A stretch of DNA of 19,889 nt from Firmicutes bacterium CAG:170 (GCA_000436735.1 FR887242.1:6903-26791); one strand, 5' to 3'; counted from the stretch's first letter, positions 12,856 through 19,681 are shown. Program-made: numbers and translations. Notes: generated from the letters alone by a model not told the origin.

Positions 12856-15135
12856 TCAGACCTCCAGATAGGAGTCGGAGTACAGTTCGTTGTTCTTGAA
12901 GATGTCGCAGGACTTGATGGTCTCCATCAGCCGCAGGTCGTTGGGGTTGACGATAGCAGAGGTCAGGCCCTGCATCATAGCCATGGCGACCAGCGCGGAG
13001 TCCATGATCGGACGGACGTTCTTCGGAGCGCCGTTGGAGTTGTTGGACAGACCGCCGGTGGACTTCAGGCCTTCGTCGGAGAACAGCTTGATGGCGTTCA
13101 GAACGTCCATCTGCTTGTCCTGCATACCCTTGACGACGAGGAACAGCGGATCGAACCAGAGGTCGGTCGCTTCCATGCCGAGGGACAGGCCGCGCTCGAG
13201 CATATGATGGCAGTGCATCATGCGCTCCTCGTTGTCCTTTGCAATGCCGTCGGCAGAGCAGAGCGCAACGCAGATCGCGTCGTTGGCTGCCGCCAGATCG
13301 ATGTAGGAGATACGGGAGCCTGCGTCAGCAGAGTTGACGATGGGCTTGCCGTTCGTGCGGTTGTAGACCTTGATGCCGGCTTCGATGGCGCGCTTGTTGG
13401 CGGTATCGAGTGCCAGAGGCACGTTGTTGAAGTTCTCCTGCAGCAGTTTGACCGCCCAGGTCATCAGCTCGGGGCCGTTGGATTCTGCCGGGCCGATGTT
13501 GACATCGAGGTAGGTCGCGCCAGCCTTGATCTGCTGTGCGGCACGCTCGAGGATGGGATCGGGATTGAACGTAGCCATTGCCTCGCGGATGACCGGGGAG
13601 ATGCAGTGGATGCGTTCGCCGATGGTGACGAACTTCGGGGACTCGGGATCTCTCTGCTTGTAGTGGGCATCCAGATCGTCGCGGATCTTGATGGCCGGGA
13701 TGGAGGCAGCGATCTTCTCGAAGTCCAGCGGAGCGTTGACATCGACCTCGGCCTTCTTCTCCTCTGCCGGCTTCTTGGAAGCGGCGACCGCCTCGGCAGC
13801 CTTGATGTGCTCGCCGTCCTTGAGGTACTTGACCAGCTCGACAGCCTCGCGGGTGCCGACAACGACGTTCCAATCGGGCAGCTTGTCCTGGATCTCGCCC
13901 TTCATGACAGCGACCTTGCCCGGGATGATGAGGGTGCGGTTGTTGATCTTGGAGGCGATATCGAATTCGTCAAAGAACTTCTTGACGGTGGTGGAGGAGA
14001 ACTTGCCTGCCGCCCAAGCCGTCAGAACGGACATGCCGGAGGCGTCGGTGATGAGCAGATTGATAGGCACCTTGGAGCGCTCGAGCTCGCCGGAGACCAG
14101 GAAGTAGGTCAGCGCGAAATCGACCGTCAGCGCGCAGGGATCATCAGGGCCGGCGCCGTTGATCGGGTAGATGCCGGGGGCGACCTTCATGGGCTTCTGC
14201 GGGTCGGTGTAGATGTTCTGACGCAGGCCGTACAGCGGCAGAGCCTCTGCATAGGTCATTCTCGGCATGATGATGATGGAGCCGTATTTCAGCGTGAACA
14301 CGGAAGCGAGCGCCGTGGCCAGATGGTATTCGGTGCCGCAGAGCTTGCTGAGGTCCACGATGGACGGATAGCCGAAGGTGCGGTCGTTGTCCTTCAGGGC
14401 AGCGCGGCGGACCTGAACGGCGTTGCCGAAGGTCTCCTTGATGGTCGCGCCGGTGACGTCGATCAGCAGATCCTTGTTGCCGGCCTTCTCGAGTGCTTCG
14501 ACGGTGTCGTGCAGCTCGTTGAGGTCTGCGCCCTGAACGCCCAGAACGATGCCATAGGTCTTGGCGATCTCGTTCATGGCCTCAAGGTTGTCCTTGTTGA
14601 CGCCGTTGACGACGGGCTTGACGTCCTTGATGGCCTCTACGGCGGCCTTTGCGGCCTCTGCGTCGGCGGTCTCGAGGATCACGCCGCGCTCGAGCACGGC
14701 AGCCTTCTTTGCCAGCTCGACAAAGCGGGCGTTGTCGCCGCAGTTGCGGACGGTGACGAATTCGACGTACTCACGTTCGCCGATACGCTCATAATCGACC
14801 TTCTTCAGCTCTTCGATCTTTGCATCGACAGCCGCGTCGTCCATCTCGGTGTTGATGGAAACGGCGAACAGGTTGCGGGAGACGAGCGTCTTTTCATGAC
14901 GGAACAGGACGGTCTCGCCGCCGAGCTTGTGACCGGCGATCTCAAGGGTCTTCATGGGAGGCGCAGTGGCCTCGGACAGAAGCGCGATGGCTTCCGGGGA
15001 CATATACGGGCACTTGGTGATGGGGAGCGCGCCCTGTGCGACCTTCATGCAGAACGCCATGCAGGTGGGGCTGCCGCATTCCTTACAGTTCTTCTTGGGA
15101 GATAATTTGAAAATGTCAAGACCTTTAACTGCCAT
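12856..15135 (-). CDS. acsC-acsE: Fusion of corrinoid/Fe-S protein large subunit (AcsC) with methyl-THF:corrinoid methyltransferase (AcsE)
   Basis: 759 residues. Residues 1-445 are AcsC: an N-terminal [4Fe-4S] domain with Cys17, Cys20, Cys25 and Cys42 (NCKECGSPTC, then KCP), a TIM-barrel middle, and a cobamide-binding end (LLITDASGMSVLTAWAAGKF). An Ala/Glu/Lys-rich linker (about 446-470) leads to a DHPS-like methyltransferase (about 500-759): IGERIH, LDVNIGPAE, LALDTAN (Asp577), NSADA (Asn601), FDPL (Asp662) and GLSNNS (Asn698), matching AcsE Asp75, Asn96, Asp160 and Asn199. In well-studied acetogens these are separate proteins. The chain would take methyl from methyl-THF and carry it to AcsB. 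No frameshift or internal ribosome site is needed; the reading frame is continuous. GGAAGGAGG precedes the ATG; acsD ends 21 bases upstream. Confidence 0.93.
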   Translation of the reverse strand: MAVKGLDIFKLSPKKNCKECGSPTCMAFCMKVAQGALPITKCPYMSPEAIALLSEATAPPMKTLEIAGHKLGGETVLFRHEKTLVSRNLFAVSINTEMDDAAVDAKIEELKKVDYERIGEREYVEFVTVRNCGDNARFVELAKKAAVLERGVILETADAEAAKAAVEAIKDVKPVVNGVNKDNLEAMNEIAKTYGIVLGVQGADLNELHDTVEALEKAGNKDLLIDVTGATIKETFGNAVQVRRAALKDNDRTFGYPSIVDLSKLCGTEYHLATALASVFTLKYGSIIIMPRMTYAEALPLYGLRQNIYTDPQKPMKVAPGIYPINGAGPDDPCALTVDFALTYFLVSGELERSKVPINLLITDASGMSVLTAWAAGKFSSTTVKKFFDEFDIASKINNRTLIIPGKVAVMKGEIQDKLPDWNVVVGTREAVELVKYLKDGEHIKAAEAVAASKKPAEEKKAEVDVNAPLDFEKIAASIPAIKIRDDLDAHYKQRDPESPKFVTIGERIHCISPVIREAMATFNPDPILERAAQQIKAGATYLDVNIGPAESNGPELMTWAVKLLQENFNNVPLALDTANKRAIEAGIKVYNRTNGKPIVNSADAGSRISYIDLAAANDAICVALCSADGIAKDNEERMMHCHHMLERGLSLGMEATDLWFDPLFLVVKGMQDKQMDVLNAIKLFSDEGLKSTGGLSNNSNGAPKNVRPIMDSALVAMAMMQGLTSAIVNPNDLRLMETIKSCDIFKNNELYSDSYLEV

Positions 15136-15156
15136 TGTATGTTTCCTCCTTCCGCA

Positions 15157-16101
15157 TTAGACAAGCGCGGCGATCATCTTGGCGATGGTTCTGATCGCAG
15201 CCGGATGACGCATGATGACCGCGTCGGAGCCGCCCGCGAGAACCGCAGCCGCCGTGGTGATCTCCATTTCAACGCCGCGCTCTTCCTGGTTGCCCCATTC
15301 GGGCATGTCGCTCTCGGGCATGATGGATTCCTTCACGCCCCAGGTATCGGAGGATACCGGCGTCATGATGGGCATCTGGAGCATGGCGTCAGCCTGCTTG
15401 AGGGCGGCGTCCTTGATGCGGTCGAGGGTGGATGCAACGTATTCGTAGCCATAGCCCGCAGCAGCGGAGCCGATGTTCATGACGATGTTCTGCGCGTTGA
15501 CGCCGAGCTGGGTCATGACGGTGTTGAGCTGCTTGGCAAGGTTGATATCGACGGCGGATTCCGCGCCGACCTTCTGGCCGTAGGCAAGTCCTGCGGACGC
15601 GCCGACGGTCTTGTAGTTTTCGTCGCGGGCGGACAGAACGAGAATGTTCTTACCGGCCAGCGCTTCTGCGATCTTGTTGAAAAGTTCGGTGTCCTTTTCG
15701 ATGTTCTTGCAGCCCATGATGACGATCGGCATCGTCACGGCGTCGGAAACGGCCTTGGCCAGCGCCACGCACTCTTCGACGGACTTGTTGAGGCCGTTGG
15801 GATCGGCGCCCTCGAAGTGCAGGCAGAGGAAGGACGCGCCTTCCATGGTCTCTGCGCGCTTTGCCATATCGACAACGCTCTCGCAGCCGGCGTAGAATTC
15901 CTTCTCACCGGGCATGGTGTACTCTTCCATGCCGAGGTCGGTCAGCTCGACGCCGATCTTCGGCGCGTTTGCGATCTCCGCATCGAAGGTATAGAACGGC
16001 AGCACGTTCTGGCCGCCGATCTTGGTGGCTTTTTCGCCAACGCCGAGAGTCACTTCATTGATTCTGGCGTTGAAAGCCTGCTTTTTGGGAACAAAAGGCA
16101 T
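15157..16101 (-). CDS. acsD: Corrinoid/iron-sulfur protein small subunit
   Basis: 314 residues, the usual length. It is a TIM-barrel partner of AcsC; the AcsC-AcsD heterodimer shields the corrinoid and carries the methyl group between AcsE and AcsB. Landmarks are the N-terminal FVPKKQAFNARINEV, GGQNVLPFYTF, EFYAGCESVVDMAK, LCLHFEGADPN, IMGCKNIEKDTELF, ILVLSARDENYKT, NIVMNIGSAAAGYGYEY and the C-terminal DAVIMRHPAAI. The start at 16101 (MPFVPKKQ) is chosen because GGGGGAT precedes it and the protein then matches the family; a longer in-frame reading to 16248 would overlap the end of cooC. It is followed by acsC-acsE after 21 bases, so the pair is cotranslated in order. Confidence 0.95.
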   Translation of the reverse strand: MPFVPKKQAFNARINEVTLGVGEKATKIGGQNVLPFYTFDAEIANAPKIGVELTDLGMEEYTMPGEKEFYAGCESVVDMAKRAETMEGASFLCLHFEGADPNGLNKSVEECVALAKAVSDAVTMPIVIMGCKNIEKDTELFNKIAEALAGKNILVLSARDENYKTVGASAGLAYGQKVGAESAVDINLAKQLNTVMTQLGVNAQNIVMNIGSAAAGYGYEYVASTLDRIKDAALKQADAMLQMPIMTPVSSDTWGVKESIMPESDMPEWGNQEERGVEMEITTAAAVLAGGSDAVIMRHPAAIRTIAKMIAALV

Positions 16102-16156
16102 AATGTTAATCCCCCTATATAAAATATTGGACTTACACAGTAAACGGCGCTCCGGC

Positions 16157-16924
16157 TCACAGCCCGAGCTTACGCATGATCTCGTGCAGCGCCTGCTTGA
16201 CCGGCGCGCTCTCGGGAACCTGAGAGCTCGGCTTTCCGTCGCAGTCATACTCGAAAACGAGGTCGTCCTGCGGCAGCACGCCGATCAGCTCGAGACCGTA
16301 CTTTTCTATCTCCTCCTGAACGCCCGGCGTCAGAACGCCTCCGGGCGCGCGGTTGACGATCAGCTTCATTTCGCCGGGCTTCAGCTCCAGCTCGCGGATC
16401 ATCTCCGCGATCCGCCCCACGGCCTGCACGCCGCGGCGCGAGCAGTCGGAGATCAGCAGCATCGTATCCACATGCGGAAGCGTTCCGCGGGAAATATGCT
16501 CCAATCCGGCTTCGTTGTCTATGACCATATACCGGTAGTTCCCGGCATATTTGTCGATCTGGGTCTTGAGCACGCCGTTGACAAAGCAGTAGCACCCCTT
16601 GCCCTGCGTCCGGCCCATGACCAGCATATCAAAATCGTCCTCTTCAATGAGGGCGTTGCCGAACATCATTTCGGCATAGTCCGCCTTCGTCATATTTGAA
16701 GGCACAGTGCCCTTCTGCTCCGCGCGGGCCATGTCCTCGCGGATATCGCCCAGCGTCGTGTCCACCTCGACGCCCAGCACCTCATTGAGGTTGGAGTTGG
16801 CGTCCGCGTCCACGACGAGGATCGGGCCTTTTTTCTGCTTGCACAGATAGTCAATGATCATGCCGCAGGTCGTCGTCTTGCCGACGCCGCCCTTACCGGC
16901 CACTGCGATGGTATGTGTCGCCAT
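16157..16924 (-). CDS. cooC: CODH/ACS nickel-insertion ATPase (CooC/AcsF type)
   Basis: 255 residues, a MinD/ParA-like P-loop ATPase of the cytosol. The deviant Walker A GKGGVGKTT spans about 10-18; the switch region includes VVDADANSNL. The CxC motif CYCF (Cys111, Cys113), which binds nickel at the dimer interface in CooC proteins, follows MGRTQGKG, the family's typical lead-in (GRPEGPGCYC in other members). Such proteins mature the C-cluster of CO dehydrogenase (CooC) or the A-cluster of ACS (AcsF); the sequence alone does not decide which. Because acsB, not acsA, is in this locus, an AcsF role is attractive. AAGGAG lies 8 bases before the ATG. acsD follows after 55 bases. Confidence 0.92.
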   Translation of the reverse strand: MATHTIAVAGKGGVGKTTTCGMIIDYLCKQKKGPILVVDADANSNLNEVLGVEVDTTLGDIREDMARAEQKGTVPSNMTKADYAEMMFGNALIEEDDFDMLVMGRTQGKGCYCFVNGVLKTQIDKYAGNYRYMVIDNEAGLEHISRGTLPHVDTMLLISDCSRRGVQAVGRIAEMIRELELKPGEMKLIVNRAPGGVLTPGVQEEIEKYGLELIGVLPQDDLVFEYDCDGKPSSQVPESAPVKQALHEIMRKLGL

Positions 16925-16964
16925 AAAAATCGCTCCTTGCCACGCGCCCGGAAAGCGCGGTCAG

Positions 16965-16992
16965 GCTCCGGCGGAGGCTTCTCCGCCGGAGC
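16965..16992. other. Hairpin between metF and cooC
   Basis: A perfect 12-bp stem (16965-16976 with 16981-16992) has loop GCTT. No T-run follows on the minus strand, so it is more likely an RNA stability or processing structure than a terminator. It lies 40 bases before the cooC start. Confidence 0.6.
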
Positions 16993-17022
16993 GCTGGTGT
17001 TTTGCTTTGGGAAACTGGACGC

Positions 17023-17075
17023 GGTCAGCCGCCGGATGCGGCTGGGCGCGGGGGGTCAGCCGCCGGATGCGGCTG
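17023..17075. repeat. Tandem 22-bp direct repeat, each copy a hairpin
   Basis: Two identical 22-base copies at 17023-17044 and 17054-17075 (period 31) each fold as CAGCCGC-CGGAT-GCGGCTG. With the hairpin at 16965 they fill the 171-base gap between metF and cooC. Confidence 0.75.
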
Positions 17076-17095
17076 TCCGCGGAAGCAGCGCTTCC

Positions 17096-18025
17096 TTAGA
17101 CAAGATCGATCAGGCCGGCAGCCTTTGCGATGTACGCAACGTCGTCATACTTGTTGAGCGCGTACAGATGGATGCCGTCCACGCCGCAGGCGCGGTATTC
17201 GTCGATCTGGTTGATGGTGTATTCGATACCGGCAGCCTTGAAGCTTGCCTTCTTGCCCTCGACGTCGGCGTCGAACGGCTCTTTTTCAAACGGATTCGGG
17301 AAGATCCAGTTCTTGGAGATGATCTCGCAGAGCTTGCGGTCCATGACGCAGCCGTTGCGGCTGAGAGCCATGTTGATGGTCGCGGCCTGATCGAGGATCG
17401 GCATGATGCCCACATCGACGGGCATCCAGATACCGGCGTCACGGATGGCGTCGAACCAGTAGCGGAACGCATCCATGTCCCAGCAGAGCTGAGAGATGAT
17501 GAAGTCGGCGCCGTTGTCCTGCTTCTGCTTCAGGAAGGCGATATCGGCCTCAAGGCTGCGGCACTGGATGTGGCCCTCGGGAGAGCCAGCCACCGCGATG
17601 GTGAACTTGTCGCCGAATTCCTTGCGGACGAACTTGACCAGCTCGGTCGCATAGTGCAGGTCGCCGTTGGTTCCGGTCCAGCCGAAGGGCAGGTCGCCGC
17701 GCAGCGCCAGCATATGGTCGATGCCGTGGTCAAGGTAGGTCTGAAGCTTTTCCTTGATGTCTTCCTTGGTATTGCCGATGCAGGTGAAATGGGTAACGGG
17801 CGTGCACTTGCCGTCCTTCTGGATCTTGTCCAGAACTTCCAGGTTCTTGCCGACGTTGGTGCCGCCTGCGCCATAGGTGCAGGAAATGTAATCGGGATTC
17901 AGGGTGTAGAGCTTTTCCAGCACGCCGCCTTCGCCGCACAGTTTTTCCATGCCGACGTCGGTTTTGGGCGGGAACACCTCAAAGGAGAAGGTGGCTCTGT
18001 TTTCATAGATCTCAGCAACGCTCAT
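17096..18025 (-). CDS. metF: Methylenetetrahydrofolate reductase
   Basis: 309 residues, a TIM-barrel flavoprotein reducing methylene-THF to methyl-THF, the last step before transfer to the corrinoid protein. Landmarks are the N-terminal FSFEVFPPK (Glu16 matches the catalytic Glu28 of E. coli), YISCTYGAGG, THFTCIG, MLALRGDLP (Asp111 matches Asp120), AVAGSPEGHI and DFIISQLCWD. The first gene of metF-cooC-acsD-acsCE. The start at 18025 follows GGAGG closely; the longer in-frame start at 18088 has no ribosome site and would add unrelated residues. The zinc/Fe-S partner MetV found with MetF in several acetogens is not in the window, so the electron donor is open. Confidence 0.93.
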   Translation of the reverse strand: MSVAEIYENRATFSFEVFPPKTDVGMEKLCGEGGVLEKLYTLNPDYISCTYGAGGTNVGKNLEVLDKIQKDGKCTPVTHFTCIGNTKEDIKEKLQTYLDHGIDHMLALRGDLPFGWTGTNGDLHYATELVKFVRKEFGDKFTIAVAGSPEGHIQCRSLEADIAFLKQKQDNGADFIISQLCWDMDAFRYWFDAIRDAGIWMPVDVGIMPILDQAATINMALSRNGCVMDRKLCEIISKNWIFPNPFEKEPFDADVEGKKASFKAAGIEYTINQIDEYRACGVDGIHLYALNKYDDVAYIAKAAGLIDLV

Positions 18026-18111
18026 TTTTGCCTCCAAAATATAAAAATAGTGTCCTCTGTATTTCCGCAGAGACCGTTTGCAGGACATTTCCGCCTCCGG
18101 CCCCTACTGTC

Positions 18112-18136
18112 TGAGCCCATTGGCTGTGAGCCCATT
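18112..18136. repeat. 10-bp direct repeat in the metF leader
   Basis: TGAGCCCATT occurs at 18112-18121 and again at 18127-18136, a 15-base period, just downstream of the predicted metF transcription start. It could be a tandem regulator site. The rest of the 216-base gap holds the promoter, a small GTCTGC/GCGGAC hairpin at 18220-18236 that may weakly end the upstream operon, and no gene. Confidence 0.4.
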
Positions 18137-18149
18137 TCGATACTATTTT

Positions 18150-18178
18150 ATCGTAACACATTCTGTCGGCAAATACAA
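18150..18178 (-). promoter_or_regulatory. Promoter of metF-cooC-acsD-acsCE
   Basis: TTGTAT (-35, 18173-18178), 17-base spacer, TACGAT (-10, 18150-18155) with TGT in front (extended -10). The predicted leader is about 115 bases. Confidence 0.55.
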
Positions 18179-18241
18179 GCCTGTGTCTGCAAAAAACCGT
18201 GAAATTTCCATTCCCGTCCGCTTTTCGCAGACATCTGTGCG

Positions 18242-18469
18242 TCACAGCTCCGTAAACAGGAATTTCTGGCACACGCCGCCGCTCTCGACGAACACGGTCA
18301 TACGCCCCTCACCGGTCCGGTCGGCGCGCAGCTCGACCTGCTTCCCCTTGACCTCCCGGCGGACCCATTCCACGGGATCATCCGTTTCGATCTCGTCGAA
18401 AAAGACGTCGCGCATCTGGTTGTTGGCGCACTGATTTTCGATCTCGCGCACGACCTCCCAGCTCTTCAT
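18242..18469 (-). CDS. Unknown 75-residue protein linked to cooT
   Basis: I do not recognise this protein. It is 75 residues, soluble and charged, starting MKSWEVVREIENQCANNQMR, with two cysteines (Cys14 and one near the C-terminus in GGVCQKF) and no membrane segment. It is probably a small a/b domain: an N-terminal helix, then DPVEWVRREV and strands (KQVELRAD, RMTVFVES, KFLFTEL). It lies 4 bases after the cooT stop, with GAGGA of the cooT end serving as ribosome site for the ATG at 18469; an upstream ATG at 18493 would overlap cooT and lacks a site. Tight coupling to CooT and the His-rich protein suggests a part in nickel handling or CODH/ACS assembly, which is inference only. Confidence 0.75.
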   Translation of the reverse strand: MKSWEVVREIENQCANNQMRDVFFDEIETDDPVEWVRREVKGKQVELRADRTGEGRMTVFVESGGVCQKFLFTEL

Positions 18470-18473
18470 CCGC

Positions 18474-18668
18474 TCAGTCCTCATCCGGCACAATCAGCGC
18501 CGTATTGCCGACCAGATCGACGGAAACGAGCCTGCCGACGACGAGCGCCTGCCGCTCCATAATGTCGGTCAGAATGATCTGTCCGTCCTGGCAGTCGATG
18601 CGCTGCACATTGCTCAAAACCAGATTCTCCGGCTTCTGCTCCTTTTTATAAACCATTGCCAGACACAT
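18474..18668 (-). CDS. cooT: CooT-family nickel-binding protein
   Basis: 64 residues, the size of CooT. The protein starts MCLAMVYKK, and Cys2 is the conserved nickel ligand of the CooT dimer. The remainder (VQRIDCQDGQIILTDIMER, then GRLVSVDLVGNTALIV) has the small beta-barrel pattern of the family. In Rhodospirillum rubrum CooT belongs to the CooCTJ set that delivers nickel to CO dehydrogenase; homologues occur in many anaerobes with CODH/ACS. It lies between a His-rich protein (CooJ-like in role) and an unknown 75-residue protein, 13 and 4 bases apart, in one operon. GAGGAGGC precedes the ATG. Confidence 0.88.
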   Translation of the reverse strand: MCLAMVYKKEQKPENLVLSNVQRIDCQDGQIILTDIMERQALVVGRLVSVDLVGNTALIVPDED

Positions 18669-18681
18669 GGTGCTTGCCTCC

Positions 18682-19035
18682 TCAGCCGTTCATCGCGGCC
18701 AGCACCGTGCTCAGCCGCATATTGCCCTTTTCAAAATCGCTGACAGCCTGCATGACCTGCTCATAGGCGACGTTCTCGCCCATATCCTGAAGCTGCTTTG
18801 CCAGCTGCGCCAGCTCGTTGGCATGGGCCGCGTTGTGGCCCACCATATACTTCATCAGCGCGATCAGCTCCTCGCGGGGGCTGACGTGGGCGTGGCCGCA
18901 GTCGGCGCAGTTGACGTTCTCGCCGCAGTGGATATGCTCGCCGCAGGCGTGGTCATGCTCATGCTCATGGGTATGGGGATGCTCATGCGGATGCGCATGG
19001 TCGTGTTCATGTTCGTGGTCGTGATCGAGATGCAT
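18682..19035 (-). CDS. His-rich metal-binding protein, probable nickel store or chaperone
   Basis: 117 residues in two parts. Residues 1 to about 45 are a His/Asp/Glu tract (MHLDHDHEHEHDHAHPHEH and on), followed by Cys-containing CGEHIHCGENVNCADCGHAH (four Cys), then a helical C-terminal domain (about 55-117, MKYMVGHNAAHANELAQLAK... VLAAMNG). The His tract should bind several Ni(II), Co(II) or Zn(II) ions. The helical half resembles small clostridial proteins often labelled metal transporters, but it has no membrane helix. First gene of the operon with cooT. The start at 19035 is chosen because GGAAAGG is 9 bases upstream; the upstream TTG and ATG sit on or beside that site. The role parallels CooJ, but homology to CooJ is not claimed. 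Confidence 0.82.
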   Translation of the reverse strand: MHLDHDHEHEHDHAHPHEHPHTHEHEHDHACGEHIHCGENVNCADCGHAHVSPREELIALMKYMVGHNAAHANELAQLAKQLQDMGENVAYEQVMQAVSDFEKGNMRLSTVLAAMNG

Positions 19036-19069
19036 AGGTTTCATCCTTTCCAAGTGATTCTTTAGCTGT

Positions 19070-19098
19070 ATTATACCGTCCTCGCGTCACTTTGTAAA
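19070..19098 (-). promoter_or_regulatory. Promoter of the His-rich protein-cooT operon
   Basis: TTTACA (-35, 19093-19098), 17-base spacer, TATAAT (-10, 19070-19075). This is the closest to consensus of any promoter seen in the window. Confidence 0.8.
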
Positions 19099-19117
19099 GA
19101 AGCTGTGCGAAGGAAAA

Positions 19118-19138
19118 AATCCCCCTATCCGGGTTATT
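19118..19138. promoter_or_regulatory. Candidate CsoR/RcnR-type operator
   Basis: A C-run and G-run flanked by AT (AATCCCCC-TATCC-GGGTTATT) lies between the divergent promoters. Operators of the CsoR/RcnR family commonly contain such G/C tracts with AT flanks. The symmetry is imperfect. Confidence 0.35.
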
Positions 19139-19175
19139 CTCCGTCTTTTTTCCGGAAAATCATGAAATATTTCTA

Positions 19176-19204
19176 TAGCAAACCGGAGCGAAACGTGCTA
19201 TACT
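19176..19204 (+). promoter_or_regulatory. Promoter of the metal-sensing repressor, inside an inverted repeat
   Basis: TGC-TATACT is an extended -10 (19199-19204); the -35 position (TAGCAA, 19176-19181) is poor. TATAGCA (19174-19180) and TGCTATA (19196-19202) are inverted copies 15 bases apart, the right one covering the -10, so the region may also be an operator. Confidence 0.5.
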
Positions 19205-19234
19205 CTGCAATATCACCCGGAAGGAGTGCCGTCC

Positions 19235-19633
19235 ATGCAGCACGATCATGAATATCTTCACGAACACAATATCCCGCATGTCCATCATCCGGACGACGTC
19301 CATGACGAGGCGCTGGCGCACCTGCACAGCCACGAGCATGCGCATGACCACGCACACGGCGCGCATCCGCATGTCCACGAGAACACCAAGGCCGTGCTCA
19401 ACCGGCTCTCCCGCGCCATCGGCCATCTGGAATCGGTCAAGAAGATGGTGGAAAACGGGCGCGACTGCTCGGAGGTGCTGATCCAGATCGCCGCCGTGCG
19501 CTCCGCCATCAACAACATCGGCAAGGTCATTTTGCAGGATCATATCCAGCACTGTCTTGTGGACGCCGTGGAGAACGACGACGAGCAGGCGCTGGACGAT
19601 CTGTGTCAGGCCATCGACAAATTCATCAAGTAA
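19235..19633 (+). CDS. CsoR/RcnR/InrS-family metal-sensing repressor with a His-rich N-terminal extension
   Basis: 132 residues. The C-terminal domain (about 52-132) is the all-helical DUF156/CsoR fold: AVLNRLSRAIGHLESVKKMV, RDCSEVLIQIAAVRSAINN, DHIQHCLVDAV. The metal-site residues are Cys78, His103 and Cys107, spaced exactly as Cys36, His61 and Cys65 in CsoR. Residues 1-50 are a His-rich tail (HEHAHDHAHGAHPHVHE). CsoR itself senses Cu(I), but InrS, a nickel sensor, combines the same Cys-His-Cys set with an N-terminal His-bearing tail. With CooT and a His-rich protein divergent from it, nickel is the best guess. Start at 19235: GGAAGGAG is 8 bases upstream, while a GTG at 19226 abuts it. Confidence 0.88.
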   Translation: MQHDHEYLHEHNIPHVHHPDDVHDEALAHLHSHEHAHDHAHGAHPHVHENTKAVLNRLSRAIGHLESVKKMVENGRDCSEVLIQIAAVRSAINNIGKVILQDHIQHCLVDAVENDDEQALDDLCQAIDKFIK

Positions 19634-19636
19634 CTC

Positions 19637-19663
19637 AAGGCGGCGCTTTCGGCGCCGCCTTTT
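19637..19663 (+). terminator. Intrinsic terminator of the repressor gene
   Basis: Stem AAGGCGGCGC (19637-19646) with GCGCCGCCTT (19652-19661), loop TTTCG, then TT. It starts 4 bases after the stop codon. Confidence 0.85.
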
Positions 19664-19681
19664 GATCTGTGCACAGAGAGT

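Noticed and set aside
13600..14000. The AcsC-AcsE fusion being an assembly or frameshift artefact
   Set aside because: Both domains and the linker are in one frame with no stop, and the linker has normal coding character. Raw reads would settle it.
10280..15105. Long plus-strand open frames opposite acsB and acsC-acsE (and a similar one at 1602-3161)
   Set aside because: Mirror frames of strongly biased coding sequence; the translations are low-complexity and match no family.
15157..16248. Longer acsD start at 16248
   Set aside because: The extra 49 residues are Arg-rich, overlap the end of cooC and lack a ribosome site; MPFVPKKQ at 16101 has one and fits the family.
17023..17075. CRISPR-like repeat pair
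   Set aside because: Only two copies with a 9-base spacer, each a self-complementary hairpin, and no cas genes.
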